Counted from the first letter of the stretch, positions 1 through 6,586 are shown. The stretch is 11,563 nt of DNA from NIOZ-UU13 sp964417935 (GCA_964417935.1 CAYQKF010000152.1:1-11563), one strand, 5' to 3'. The notes: generated from the letters alone by a model not told the origin. A program made the numbers and translations.

Positions 1-71
1 GGCCAGGAGGGAATCGAACCCCCAACCTTCGGTTTTGGAGACCGACGCTCTGCCAGTTGAGCTACTGGCCT
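1..71 (-). tRNA. tRNA-Trp (anticodon CCA), 3' end just outside the window
   Basis: Read on the minus strand the sequence folds as a complete cloverleaf. The acceptor strand AGGCCAG starts at 71, followed by U8-A9, the D-arm GCTC/GAGC, an anticodon stem TCGGT/ACCGA around CTCCAAA with anticodon CCA, and a T-arm with the TTCGATT loop. The 3' acceptor strand CTGGCC reaches base 1, so the last paired base and the discriminator lie outside. CCA reads the Trp codon UGG. It lies downstream of tuf and rpmG on the same strand; in many bacteria this tRNA precedes secE-nusG, which would be off the left edge. Confidence 0.95.
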
Positions 72-187
72 GTTCAATTGGCTTTTGATTCCGCCAAAAA
101 ACGGCGGATCTGCGATATTGATTATTTCTTATCAAATATTTACAAATTTTTTTTGAAATGCTGAAATCCACACCTTTAAATAATCAA
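72..187 (-). other. Spacer between rpmG and tRNA-Trp with a small hairpin
   Basis: The spacer is AT-rich and has no gene. It contains one perfect 6-bp hairpin, TCCGCC (90-95) with GGCGGA (103-108) around AAAAAAC, about 20 bases before the tRNA 5' end. On the minus strand no T-run follows the stem, so I read it as a possible RNA-processing structure rather than a terminator. That fits co-transcription of rpmG with the tRNA. Confidence 0.4.
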
Positions 188-358
188 TTATTTGCGCCGT
201 ATCTTATGAACAGTATGCTTACGTTCCTTTTTGCAAAATTTCTTTAGCTGTAATTTCGGCGTGCCCTCGGCTACACTAACATTTGTACGATAGTTTCTCT
301 CTCTGCACTGGCTGCATTCAAGCCAGACATACTCCCTTTTGCTCTTCTTTTTAGCCAT
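188..358 (-). CDS. rpmG: 50S ribosomal protein L33
   Basis: This 56-residue basic protein is the large-subunit protein L33, which sits near the E site of the ribosome. It shows the zinc-type pattern: a Cys-x-x-Cys pair (C15, C18) in LECSQCRERNY, then C42 in KKFCKKERKHTVH, and the typical basic C-terminus. A fourth zinc ligand is not obvious, as in other L33 proteins that keep only one cysteine in the second half. Length matches the family (about 50-56 aa). I chose the ATG at 358 (MAKKKSKREY) because GGTGGGG lies just upstream; an in-frame ATG at 367 and a GTG at 373 are possible but would add residues unlike the family. It lies between tuf and tRNA-Trp, probably in one transcript. Confidence 0.93.
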   Translation of the reverse strand: MAKKKSKREYVWLECSQCRERNYRTNVSVAEGTPKLQLKKFCKKERKHTVHKIRRK

Positions 359-396
359 AAGGTTCATCCCCACCAGACAGGCCCACTTACTTAAGA

Positions 397-487
397 AACT
401 TCTGATTATTCCGCAGATGCCCGCCTGGATACACTTTGCCGGTCGCAGCGTCCTGGTTTTTGGCGCCCGTAGTTCCCTTCAGAAGTT
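397..487 (-). repeat. Inverted repeat in the tuf-rpmG spacer
   Basis: A perfect 9-bp inverted repeat (AACTTCTGA at 397-405, TCAGAAGTT at 479-487) brackets 73 bases between the tuf stop and the rpmG start. The spacer is 141 bp, long for two tightly linked translation genes, and its middle is GC-rich. It could form a folded intercistronic RNA that separates the expression of tuf and rpmG. No T-run follows, so it is not an evident terminator. Confidence 0.35.
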
Positions 488-499
488 ACTCAGAGATGT

Positions 500-1714
500 T
501 CAGGCAAGAATCTTAGTTACCACACCGGCACCGACCGTCCGACCGCCCTCACGGATAGCAAAGCGAAGGCCGTCCTCCATAGCGATTGGCGAAATAATCT
601 CCACCTCCATCGCTATATTGTCACCCGGCATACACATCTCTGCGCTCTTTCCTTCCCTGCTCATTAGCGCATGAACAGAACCGGTAACATCCGTTGTTCT
701 GAAATAAAACTGCGGCTTGTAGCCTGCGAAGAACGGTGTATGACGACCACCTTCTTCCTTTGTCAGAACATAGACTTCAGCATGAAACTTAGTATGCGGA
801 GTAATACTACCTGGTGCCGCAACAACCTGTCCCCGCTCCAAATCTTTCTTTTCAACGCCACGCAGAAGCAGGCCAACATTATCGCCGGCCTGACCTTCAT
901 TCAGCGTTTTGTTAAACATTTCAACGCCGGTAACGACCGTCTTGCGAGTTTCCTTTGCAAGCCCGACGATTTCAATCTCTTCGCCGGTGTGGATTTTGCC
1001 ACGTTCAACCCTGCCTGTACCGACTGTACCTCGACCTTTGATGCTGAAAACGTCCTCGACCGGCATAAGAAACGGCTTGTCAACTTCACGCTCAGGAAGT
1101 GGAAAATAATCATCAACCGCAACCATCAGCTCATCGATGCACTTACAGGCCTCATCATCCTTACCTTCACTGTCCATCGCCGCTAAAGCCGACCCTTTAA
1201 TAATAGGAATATCATCGCCGGGGAATTCATATTTGTTCAGCAGGTCTCTTATCTCCAACTCGACCAGTTCGAGCAGTTCGGGGTCGTCAACCTGGTCCAC
1301 TTTATTCAGGAAAACCACAATACTGGGCACATTAACCTGACGGGCAAGCAGAATATGCTCCCGAGTCTGGGGCATCGGGCCATCGCCTGCTGCCACTACC
1401 AAAATAGCCCCGTCCATCTGGGCCGCTCCGGTAATCATATTCTTGATATAGTCGGCGTGTCCGGGACAATCGACGTGAGCGTAATGACGTTTAGGCGTCT
1501 CATACTCTACGTGTGCAGTATTTATTGTAACACCGCGCTCTTTTTCTTCCGGGGCATTGTCGATGTCATCAAATCTCTTGATATTACCGCCACCGGCTTT
1601 ATGTGCCAGCCGCATCGTGATTGCAGCCGTCAACGTCGTCTTGCCGTGGTCAATATGGCCGATAGTGCCAATATTGATATGTGGTTTCGTCCGTTCGTAT
1701 ACCGCCTTAGCCAT
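500..1714 (-). CDS. tuf: Translation elongation factor Tu
   Basis: EF-Tu is the GTPase that delivers aminoacyl-tRNA to the ribosomal A site. The 404-residue product has the usual family size and all GTPase motifs: G1 GHIDHGKT (19-26), the switch I segment ERGVTINTAHVEYE around 59-72, G3 DCPGH (82-86), G4 NKVD (137-140) and G5 SAL (175-177). Domain 2 starts at FLMPVEDVFSIKGRGTVGTG, and the end is the typical GRTVGAGVVTKILA. Small departures from the common consensus are Ile for Val in G1 and Gly for Val in GRGTVGTG. The start at 1714 is set by GGAGGT about 11 bases upstream; an in-frame ATG at 1732 overlaps that site. tRNA-Thr lies 212 bp upstream on the same strand, rpmG and tRNA-Trp downstream. 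Confidence 0.98.
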   Translation of the reverse strand: MAKAVYERTKPHINIGTIGHIDHGKTTLTAAITMRLAHKAGGGNIKRFDDIDNAPEEKERGVTINTAHVEYETPKRHYAHVDCPGHADYIKNMITGAAQMDGAILVVAAGDGPMPQTREHILLARQVNVPSIVVFLNKVDQVDDPELLELVELEIRDLLNKYEFPGDDIPIIKGSALAAMDSEGKDDEACKCIDELMVAVDDYFPLPEREVDKPFLMPVEDVFSIKGRGTVGTGRVERGKIHTGEEIEIVGLAKETRKTVVTGVEMFNKTLNEGQAGDNVGLLLRGVEKKDLERGQVVAAPGSITPHTKFHAEVYVLTKEEGGRHTPFFAGYKPQFYFRTTDVTGSVHALMSREGKSAEMCMPGDNIAMEVEIISPIAMEDGLRFAIREGGRTVGAGVVTKILA

Positions 1715-1724
1715 CTTAATATAA

Positions 1725-1730
1725 ACCTCC
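1725..1730 (-). promoter_or_regulatory. Ribosome binding site of tuf
   Basis: On the minus strand this reads GGAGGT, a full Shine-Dalgarno match 10-11 bases before the ATG at 1714. It decides the start: the upstream ATG at 1732 overlaps this motif and would add six residues not found in EF-Tu. Confidence 0.85.
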
Positions 1731-1895
1731 AATGTACAGGGTTAGTATTTACTTGTCCCTATCTGATTTCCCAAAAAACTGTTTTCACTATGCCTATAAT
1801 CAATTCACAGCCAGGGTCCCTGCTTCTCCAACACCAAAACAGCCTTAATTTACCCTGCAGCAGAACTGCAAGGCTCGCACCGTCTTGACGCTGGA

Positions 1896-1912
1896 CAAGC
1901 TGCCCCAGCTTG
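1896..1912 (-). other. Perfect hairpin between tRNA-Thr and tuf
   Basis: CAAGCTG (1896-1902) and CAGCTTG (1906-1912) form a 7-bp stem with a 3-base loop, 15 bases past the 3' end of tRNA-Thr in the direction of transcription. There is no T-run after it. It may guide 3' processing of the tRNA or form part of the tuf leader, which is 212 bases long and has no open reading frame I can support. Confidence 0.4.
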
Positions 1913-1926
1913 ACCAGCTTGCATTT

Positions 1927-1998
<72 letters not shown>

Positions 1999-2016
1999 AA
2001 CTGGCAGCCCGTCGGC

Positions 2017-2067
2017 TTCTTGGTCCGGTGAACCGGGCAAGAAACAACGTCTTGGCTGACCAAGACG
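2017..2067 (-). other. Two adjacent strong hairpins upstream of tRNA-Thr
   Basis: Hairpin 1 (2017-2043) pairs TTCTTG with CAAGAA and, inside it, CCGGT (2025-2029) with ACCGG (2032-2036). Hairpin 2 (2048-2067) is a perfect 8-bp stem, CGTCTTGG with CCAAGACG, around CTGA. They begin 19 bases before the 5' end of tRNA-Thr on the minus strand. Neither is followed by a T-run in either direction. Both contain CTTGG/CCAAG, as does the hairpin after the tRNA in part. They may be processing structures in the leader of the tRNA-tuf transcript, or intergenic repeats. Confidence 0.5.
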
Positions 2068-2582
2068 CCGCAAAATTTAAATAGTAATTTCACTGCCCGA
2101 CTCACCGTCCCTACTTTGCTCTGCGAACTCGTCCAGCCTTCGTAGCCGTATCTACTACGGCGGAGTAGGGCGCCACGTAGTGTAGCTACCTCACTACAGT
2201 AGCAGCTACGAAAAGCAGAGGCTTCTCGCAGTGAATCGAATAAGAAACCACGCTTTTGCCCCGGCTAAAAAGCCGAAAAATAAAAACAATATCCCTTTAT
2301 TCCTGCTCAATTTATATACACTGATAGCGCAGGAATCCATAACTCTTCAATAGCTTTTTTATGTAAACTAAATAATTTATCGAAATAAACCTAAGAATGC
2401 AACCATAAAAAACAAAAAAAATACGAAAAATTGAAATTTTTTCCTTTTTTTTGTAAGAAATTAAACCCAAGCGGCTCTCGTCCCACCGCAACAACGCACA
2501 AACACCTGCACCTATCGCTAAATTGACAGACTACAGGGTAGCAACAGTTTAACCAGCAAACTCGACTATTAACTGAATCTAA
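2068..2582. other. Gene-free stretch upstream of the tRNA-Thr/tuf unit
   Basis: I see no gene here; the only frame of any length (2312-2494, minus) is AT-rich and has no recognisable features. The stretch holds a palindromic cluster (listed separately), a 5-bp hairpin CGGCT/AGCCG at 2262-2275, and an 8-bp inverted repeat ATTCCTGC/GCAGGAAT (2299-2306 and 2329-2336). It is strongly AT-rich with homopolymer A and T runs from about 2340 to 2465. The promoter of the tRNA-Thr/tuf transcript should lie here, but I cannot identify convincing minus-strand -35 and -10 boxes. Confidence 0.5.
2119..2220. repeat. Nested palindromic element
   Basis: Two inverted pairs are nested: CTCTGC (2119-2124) with GCAGAG (2215-2220), and TTCGTAGC (2139-2146) with GCTACGAA (2205-2212). 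The interior is packed with GTAG and CTAC tetramers that can pair in several ways, including GCCGTA/TACGGC (2145-2150 and 2156-2161). The whole 102 bp can fold into one branched structure on either strand. It looks like an interspersed intergenic repeat rather than a gene. I cannot say which family. Confidence 0.5.
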
Positions 2583-2758
2583 GAGCCTATCCGAATAACC
2601 GGGTCGTTATGAGGCCGAGCGAAAAGCCCGAGGCCAAGGCGGCAGGCCAAAAAGGCTCGGATGCGTGGTTTTCTCCACGTTGAGAACGTTTTTGGCCGAC
2701 AACGCAGGCATCGGGCTTTGCAGCCGGCCGCAATAGAGCGGGTTATTCGGATAGGCTC
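2583..2758. mobile_element. MITE-like element with 18-bp terminal inverted repeats
   Basis: The 176-bp element begins with GAGCCTATCCGAATAACC (2583-2600) and ends with its exact reverse complement (2741-2758). TAA flanks both ends (2580-2582 and 2759-2761) and fits a 3-bp target duplication. The interior is itself largely palindromic: AAAGCCCGA near 2623-2631 faces TCGGGCTTT at 2711-2719, GGCCAAAAA (2646-2654) faces TTTTTGGCC (2687-2695), and the centre is CGTGG/CCACG (2664-2678). It has no transposase gene. IS5-family elements of the IS1031 type duplicate TNA, so a non-autonomous relative of such an element is my inference. It starts 23 bp past the stop of the HEAT-repeat gene and could serve as its terminator. 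Confidence 0.75.
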
Positions 2759-2780
2759 TAAACAACTGCGGAATTGCTAT

Positions 2781-5048
2781 CTATTCCTCTTTGGGCTTGA
2801 CGGCTTCTGCAGGTTTTTCCTCCACTTTACCTTTACCAAGACGGTCTGTCTGGTTTTTGAGCCATTCTTGCCACTTCGGCCTGGCCCCGGAAACCTTTAC
2901 TCCGCTCAGTGCTTTTAAGACTGCGTTGGGATCGGCTCCGGGGGGCGGTTTGCTCAGATAATTGTTAATTGAGCCCAGAACAGCGTTCTCTGGACTCAAA
3001 TCTTCCTTCGCTAAGCATGTTCTCACCAATTCGGCTGCAAGTTCCAATTTTGAACCTCTCAAGTACGCATCCAATAAGTTTGGCAGGATTGCCTCTCTTT
3101 CCTCGGTGGTCCCGGCAGTTTTGTACAGCCTGTCTAAATACTCCACCGACCGTTCAAACTGGCCTATTCTTTTATAAAGCTCAGCCAGCTTCTCTCTAAC
3201 ACTTTTGAGCATATTTGTTCTGTTTTCGCCGGTGGCTTTTGTCTCCGCTATCTTAAGAAAAGCAATTTTCTGTTGGTCGGATAACTTTTTGCTGCTTTGC
3301 GAGGTGAATTTGTCCATCCATTCATTCAGAATGCCGGAATCTGAGCCATTAAATATCTTGAGCATCGCCTGCCAGGCCGGTCCACTTTCGGAGTTTGAGC
3401 CTATTTTTTCCACCAGCCAGGTCAAATCTTCTTTGCCGCCGAACCCGCCGGCGAGTTCTATCAGTTTCTTCCTTAATACAATACTGGGGTCATTGATAAA
3501 AATATCGTTTCTCAATCTCTTAAGGGCACTTGTTGGGTCGATATAGATAAGCCCATCCACCGCTGTTTCCCGGACAAAATCTGTGTCGTCATTCAGGCCT
3601 TCTTCAAATAAAGGCTTAAAAAGCATAGCTGCCTTGGCCTTGCCGGCGCTGCCCTGTGTGCATAAACCAGCCATTGCGCTGAGCAGCTCTCCACGTAGTG
3701 CACCGTCAGGATTCTTCTCTTGTAGGTTATATCTTGTAACAAGCTTAGCAAGATACCCGTCGAGCTCCTCCGGCTTTAATCCCTTCGGCTCAAGCAGCTT
3801 TCTCATAACTTCCGCTCCCTTTCGAGCTTTTGCCGCATCCTCATCAGAAAGGTATTTCGCCGCCAATTCCAGGGCATCTTTTCTTATTTCCGGTGAAATA
3901 TTGACCGGTGAAGAAGGCAAAAGGGCGTATGAACATGCTCCCCCGAGCGCATCCAATAATTCGATTTTGACCTGCTCGTCAGGTTCGGATTCAAGCTGAG
4001 ATAATAGCCGTTGAGCCGAATTTAAATCCACCATCAAAGACAACAGCGTAACTGTCTTTAGCCGAACATCTCTGTCTGGATCCGAAATCAAATTAACCAA
4101 AATAGGCTCAAGTAGTTCCGTCGGCAATTTTGGGTTCGTGCCTTTTCTCCATTGAGAGACCTTTTCCAGCGCCCATAATTTGGTTATCGCTTCTGAGCTG
4201 CCCAAATGCTCAGCCAAAAACTTACCTCTGGCCGTATCATCACTGATGCCGTCGTATCTTTTGCCCAACTCTGTTAGATACCTCTTTTGCCAAGAGTTCA
4301 ACTTGGTTCTCATCTCGCGCAGCAGCGCTTCCTGGTGAATCAGCCAGTCCCGCAGGAATACGTCTTTTCCTTTGCTCCGCAGCTCAATGATATTTTGCTC
4401 ACGCGTCCAGTAGTTTTCGCCGACCGGTATGCCCAGAGAATGCAACGCCTCTTCTGCCTCGGCAGCCACTTGTTTATTAAGGTCGTCAACCAGCCTTATA
4501 AGTCTTATAGTTGCCTCCATATCCGGCTGACGTTTCAATGCCTGGATGGCATTTAATCTCGTCTTGACAGGCTTTGAGGCATCTGTTGTTATATTTTCGA
4601 GCGATTCCCCGATTTTCTCATACTTAAAAATCAACGTTGCATCCGCAGCCAATTGGGCTTCCTCAGCAATCTCAGTGGCAAAAACACCAAGCAGGGGCTG
4701 GATAAAATCTTCCTTGTTATTTATTACCGACCTGGCCTGAATCAATGCCTTACAGACAGCCATACGAGCCGCACTGTTCTTTGTCTGCTTCAGCGCATCA
4801 AGAAGAATCTCTCTGTCTAAGGGGTTTTCACTACCCAACATCACAGTCGCCGCTTTTATGCGTATCTCTTCGCTCGGGCCTTCAAGAAGGGCATTTTTGT
4901 TGATTTCCAATTGCTCATCAGGTTTAGCCTCCTTGCGTGCTCCATTGGCAGCATTAACTCCAAAGGCCGGGTTATTGGTAACAATTCCCCCTTGCTGGCA
5001 TCCTATCACCAACATCAATATTATCAAATATAATTTCTTAGCGCTCAT
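2781..5048 (-). CDS. HEAT/TPR-repeat lipoprotein of unknown function
   Basis: The 755-residue product starts with a lipoprotein signal: positive MSAKK, hydrophobic LYLIILMLVIG and C17 as the likely lipidated cysteine. It is probably membrane-anchored and faces the periplasm. Residues from about 50 to 550 are a series of paired amphipathic helices of HEAT type; the clearest contain SDPDRDVRLKTVTLLSLM and DDTDFVRETAVDGLIYI. Residues 611-685 look like TPR helices (AELYKRIGQFERSVEYLDRL). The tail is Lys/Glu/Pro-rich. Such proteins are usually scaffolds for protein contacts; I see no catalytic motif. I chose the ATG at 5048 because it puts the signal peptide at the N-terminus; ATGs at 5078 and 5093 are in frame and would add 10 or 15 residues. 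The recombinase gene ends 156 bp upstream; a MITE-like element lies just downstream. Confidence 0.8.
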   Translation of the reverse strand: MSAKKLYLIILMLVIGCQQGGIVTNNPAFGVNAANGARKEAKPDEQLEINKNALLEGPSEEIRIKAATVMLGSENPLDREILLDALKQTKNSAARMAVCKALIQARSVINNKEDFIQPLLGVFATEIAEEAQLAADATLIFKYEKIGESLENITTDASKPVKTRLNAIQALKRQPDMEATIRLIRLVDDLNKQVAAEAEEALHSLGIPVGENYWTREQNIIELRSKGKDVFLRDWLIHQEALLREMRTKLNSWQKRYLTELGKRYDGISDDTARGKFLAEHLGSSEAITKLWALEKVSQWRKGTNPKLPTELLEPILVNLISDPDRDVRLKTVTLLSLMVDLNSAQRLLSQLESEPDEQVKIELLDALGGACSYALLPSSPVNISPEIRKDALELAAKYLSDEDAAKARKGAEVMRKLLEPKGLKPEELDGYLAKLVTRYNLQEKNPDGALRGELLSAMAGLCTQGSAGKAKAAMLFKPLFEEGLNDDTDFVRETAVDGLIYIDPTSALKRLRNDIFINDPSIVLRKKLIELAGGFGGKEDLTWLVEKIGSNSESGPAWQAMLKIFNGSDSGILNEWMDKFTSQSSKKLSDQQKIAFLKIAETKATGENRTNMLKSVREKLAELYKRIGQFERSVEYLDRLYKTAGTTEEREAILPNLLDAYLRGSKLELAAELVRTCLAKEDLSPENAVLGSINNYLSKPPPGADPNAVLKALSGVKVSGARPKWQEWLKNQTDRLGKGKVEEKPAEAVKPKEE

Positions 5049-5145
5049 CCGGATGACCTTGAGGAAACTGCAGCCCATCAACTTCACTATCATATAATAA
5101 CCTATAAACTATATCCAAGTCAATTGGTTATTTTTTTTTATTAAA

Positions 5146-5207
5146 TGGTTAATTGGCTAATTAAACTCAATTTACTCACCACTCACCAATTAACCACTCA
5201 CCAATCA
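5146..5207. repeat. Inverted repeat plus 15-bp tandem repeat between xer and the lipoprotein gene
   Basis: TGGTTAATTGG (5146-5156) is the exact reverse complement of CCAATTAACCA (5186-5196). The right arm lies in two tandem 15-bp units, 5178-5192 and 5193-5207, that share ACCACTCACCAAT. The second unit ends on the stop codon of the recombinase gene (5205-5207). A related tandem repeat occurs at 9658-9687, after a similar ATTAACCACTCAC string. Confidence 0.6.
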
Positions 5208-6281
5208 AGGTCTCGGATGGAATTTTCGGTGAATTTTTCTTAATCTTTCCTGGTCAACGTGCGTATATATCTGGGTAGTGGCTATGTCCACATGGCCGAG
5301 CATCTCCTGGAGGCTTCGCAAATCGGCCCCACCGGCTAGCAGATGCGTTGCGAAGCAATGTCTCAATGTGTGCACAGTTAAATTTCTGGGCATACCCGCC
5401 CGAACCGCGTATTTTTTGACCAACCTCCAAATCTCAATACGGCTCATAGGCCGACCTGTTCGGGAAAGCAGCAGAAAATCGCCGCTGTAGGGGCAACCCA
5501 ATGTGGTTGCCTTGGGCAGGCACGTAGGCCTGCCCCTACCAGCCAGCCTCGGCCGCAGCTTTGTCAGATATTCTTCTATCGCTGCGATGGCAACTTTGCC
5601 CATTGGGACCACGCGTTCTCTGTTCCCTTTGCCAAGGCAGCGCAGGTAGCCGATATTAAGGTTCAAGTCTGAGGTTTTAAGCCCCGCTACCTCGCTGGCA
5701 CGGATTCCGGTCGCATAGAGCAATTCAAGCATCGCCTTATCACGAAGGTAAAAAGGCTCTTCCGGGCATGGTGCATTCAAAAGCTCAAGAACCTGTTGTT
5801 TGCTGCAAACACATGGCAGTTTCTGCCAGACTTTCGGGCTTTCAAGCATTGAGGTCAGGTCGTCCTCGACAAGGCCGGTAAGTTTGCCAAACCGCAGGAA
5901 CATCCTTATGGCCACCAGCGAACGCTTAATCGAGCTTTCGCTTTTTTGCTCCTGAGTAAGCACTCGCAGATAGTTTTGGATAAGGACCGGCTTTATTTGC
6001 CGTATTTGGTTGGTTTTGTTGGATTTACAGTATTTCAGAAAACTTCTCAGGTCACGGCCATAGGCCAAAACCGTGTTCTTGGCCAGACCCGCCTCGACAG
6101 TCAGATAATCCAGAAAGCCCCTAACGCTTTGACATAAAGTAGGGGGCCCCGCTGCTTCGTTTTGCGAAGTAAACGGCGGCGGCGAACCGCCCGTACCTTC
6201 GCCCGTCAACGGCGGGTTTTGATCGGTACCCAGCGCTGCTGGGTCGAATTTTCTAACAGTTTGCTTCTGTATCGAGAGCAT
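5205..6281 (-). CDS. Tyrosine recombinase of the XerC/XerD type, with repeat-derived insertions
   Basis: It belongs to the XerC/XerD family, which resolves chromosome dimers by cutting and joining DNA at dif-like sites. The N-terminal SAM-like domain begins near residue 52 (VRGFLDYLTVEAGLAKNT). The catalytic domain keeps every key residue: R194 in ATGIRASE, K218 in CLGKGNRER, H304 and R307 in HTLRHCFATH, H330 in MLGH and the nucleophile Y339 in TQIYTH. The end, KIHRKFHPRP, is typical. The protein has 358 residues, against about 300 in the family. The excess has two parts: an odd Pro/Gly-rich leader (residues 1-50) and residues 248-265, both encoded by hairpin repeats. The start at 6281 is uncertain because the upstream GAGAACC is a weak ribosome site, but no other start precedes the conserved domain. 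XerD rather than XerC is a guess, and a role as an integron-type or phage integrase is less likely. Confidence 0.88.
   Translation of the reverse strand: MLSIQKQTVRKFDPAALGTDQNPPLTGEGTGGSPPPFTSQNEAAGPPTLCQSVRGFLDYLTVEAGLAKNTVLAYGRDLRSFLKYCKSNKTNQIRQIKPVLIQNYLRVLTQEQKSESSIKRSLVAIRMFLRFGKLTGLVEDDLTSMLESPKVWQKLPCVCSKQQVLELLNAPCPEEPFYLRDKAMLELLYATGIRASEVAGLKTSDLNLNIGYLRCLGKGNRERVVPMGKVAIAAIEEYLTKLRPRLAGRGRPTCLPKATTLGCPYSGDFLLLSRTGRPMSRIEIWRLVKKYAVRAGMPRNLTVHTLRHCFATHLLAGGADLRSLQEMLGHVDIATTQIYTHVDQERLRKIHRKFHPRP
5487..5539. repeat. Bipartite hairpin repeat inside the recombinase gene
   Basis: The ends GTAGGGG (5487-5493) and CCCCTAC (5533-5539) are inverted. Inside are two hairpins: GGCAACC/GGTTGCC around CAATGT, and a perfect 8-bp stem GGGCAGGC/GCCTGCCC around ACGTAG. 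The element encodes residues 248-265 of the recombinase without breaking the frame. Close relatives of the first hairpin lie at 9488-9509, and of the ends at 6408-6436. Confidence 0.7.
6139..6196. repeat. Second bipartite hairpin repeat, in the 5' part of the recombinase gene
   Basis: It has the same plan as the element at 5487-5539: ends GTAGGGGG and CCCGTAC (one mismatch to inverted), with two hairpins between them, CTTCG/CGAAG around TTTTG and GGCGG/CCGCC. It encodes about residues 29-48 of the recombinase, an Ala/Gly/Pro-rich segment with no counterpart in ordinary Xer proteins. Confidence 0.5.
6202..6244. repeat. Two hairpins in the first codons of the recombinase gene
   Basis: CCCGTC/GGCGGG (6202-6216, one G-T pair, loop AAC) and the perfect ACCCAGC/GCTGGGT (6228-6244, loop GCT) follow the bipartite repeat. 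They encode residues 13-27. They may belong to the same inserted block, or form 5' mRNA structure that limits translation. Confidence 0.45.
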
Positions 6282-6407
6282 ATTTCGGTTCTCGTTGCTC
6301 GCTGTTCGTGTTTCGTGCCAGCGGGTATGAACGAAAGTTCATCATTTGCTAAACACCTTCCGCCATAATATCATCGGCATTAAAATAAGATAACCTTTAG
6401 CCGTAAG

Positions 6408-6436
6408 GTAGGGGGCAGTTCGCGAATTGCCCCTAC
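6408..6436. repeat. Intergenic GTAGGGG hairpin repeat
   Basis: Starting at GTAGGGGGCAGTTCG and ending at CGAATTGCCCCTAC, the 29 bp fold into an almost complete hairpin with one bulged G and one G-T pair. The ends match those of the repeat at 5487-5539 inside the recombinase gene. Confidence 0.65.
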
Positions 6437-6469
6437 GTCCGAGAAGTCTCCCGCACCAATTAGGCGTGT

Positions 6470-6511
6470 CCGGCACCAAAAGAGCTTCGGCTCATGCCGT
6501 TTTGGTGCTGG
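6470..6511. other. Long hairpin with an inner TTCG tetraloop
   Basis: CCGGCACCAAAA (6470-6481) pairs with TTTTGGTGCTGG (6500-6511) over 12 bp with one G-T pair. The apex is GAGC-TTCG-GCTC (6482-6493), a very stable loop type, followed by a six-base bulge. It lies 138 bases before the DUF3160 start and upstream of the promoter candidate. No T-run follows on either strand, so its role is unclear; an interspersed repeat is likely. Confidence 0.5.
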
Positions 6512-6586
6512 CCAATTGCTGTGAGGCCATCTCATGTACCAAAAAATAGCAAATCAAACGCTCTTTTACTTGAATTCGTGTTGGTT

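Noticed and set aside
387..480. Open frame of about 30 codons in the tuf-rpmG spacer (minus strand), ending in RNNQKFLK
   Set aside because: It has no ATG/GTG/TTG start with a ribosome site and no recognisable motif; likely chance or a gene remnant that cannot be supported.
1355..1888. 177-codon plus-strand frame opposite tuf
   Set aside because: Most of it is the antisense shadow of the conserved EF-Tu gene. The same applies to the other long plus-strand frames over tuf, the lipoprotein gene and the recombinase gene, and to the minus-strand frames over the DUF3160 gene.
2262..2275. Hairpin CGGCT/AGCCG next to an A-rich stretch, as a possible terminator
   Set aside because: The stem is only 5 bp, and on the strand where the A-run would read as T it precedes the stem instead of following it.
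2312..2494. 60-codon minus-strand open frame upstream of tRNA-Thr
   Set aside because: AT-rich, with hydrophobic/aromatic composition expected of random AT-rich DNA, no ribosome site and no known motif.
2523..2551. TTGACA box with a possible downstream -10
   Set aside because: The -35 box is perfect, but the sequence 17 bp on (AGTTTA) is a poor -10 box and no plus-strand gene follows.
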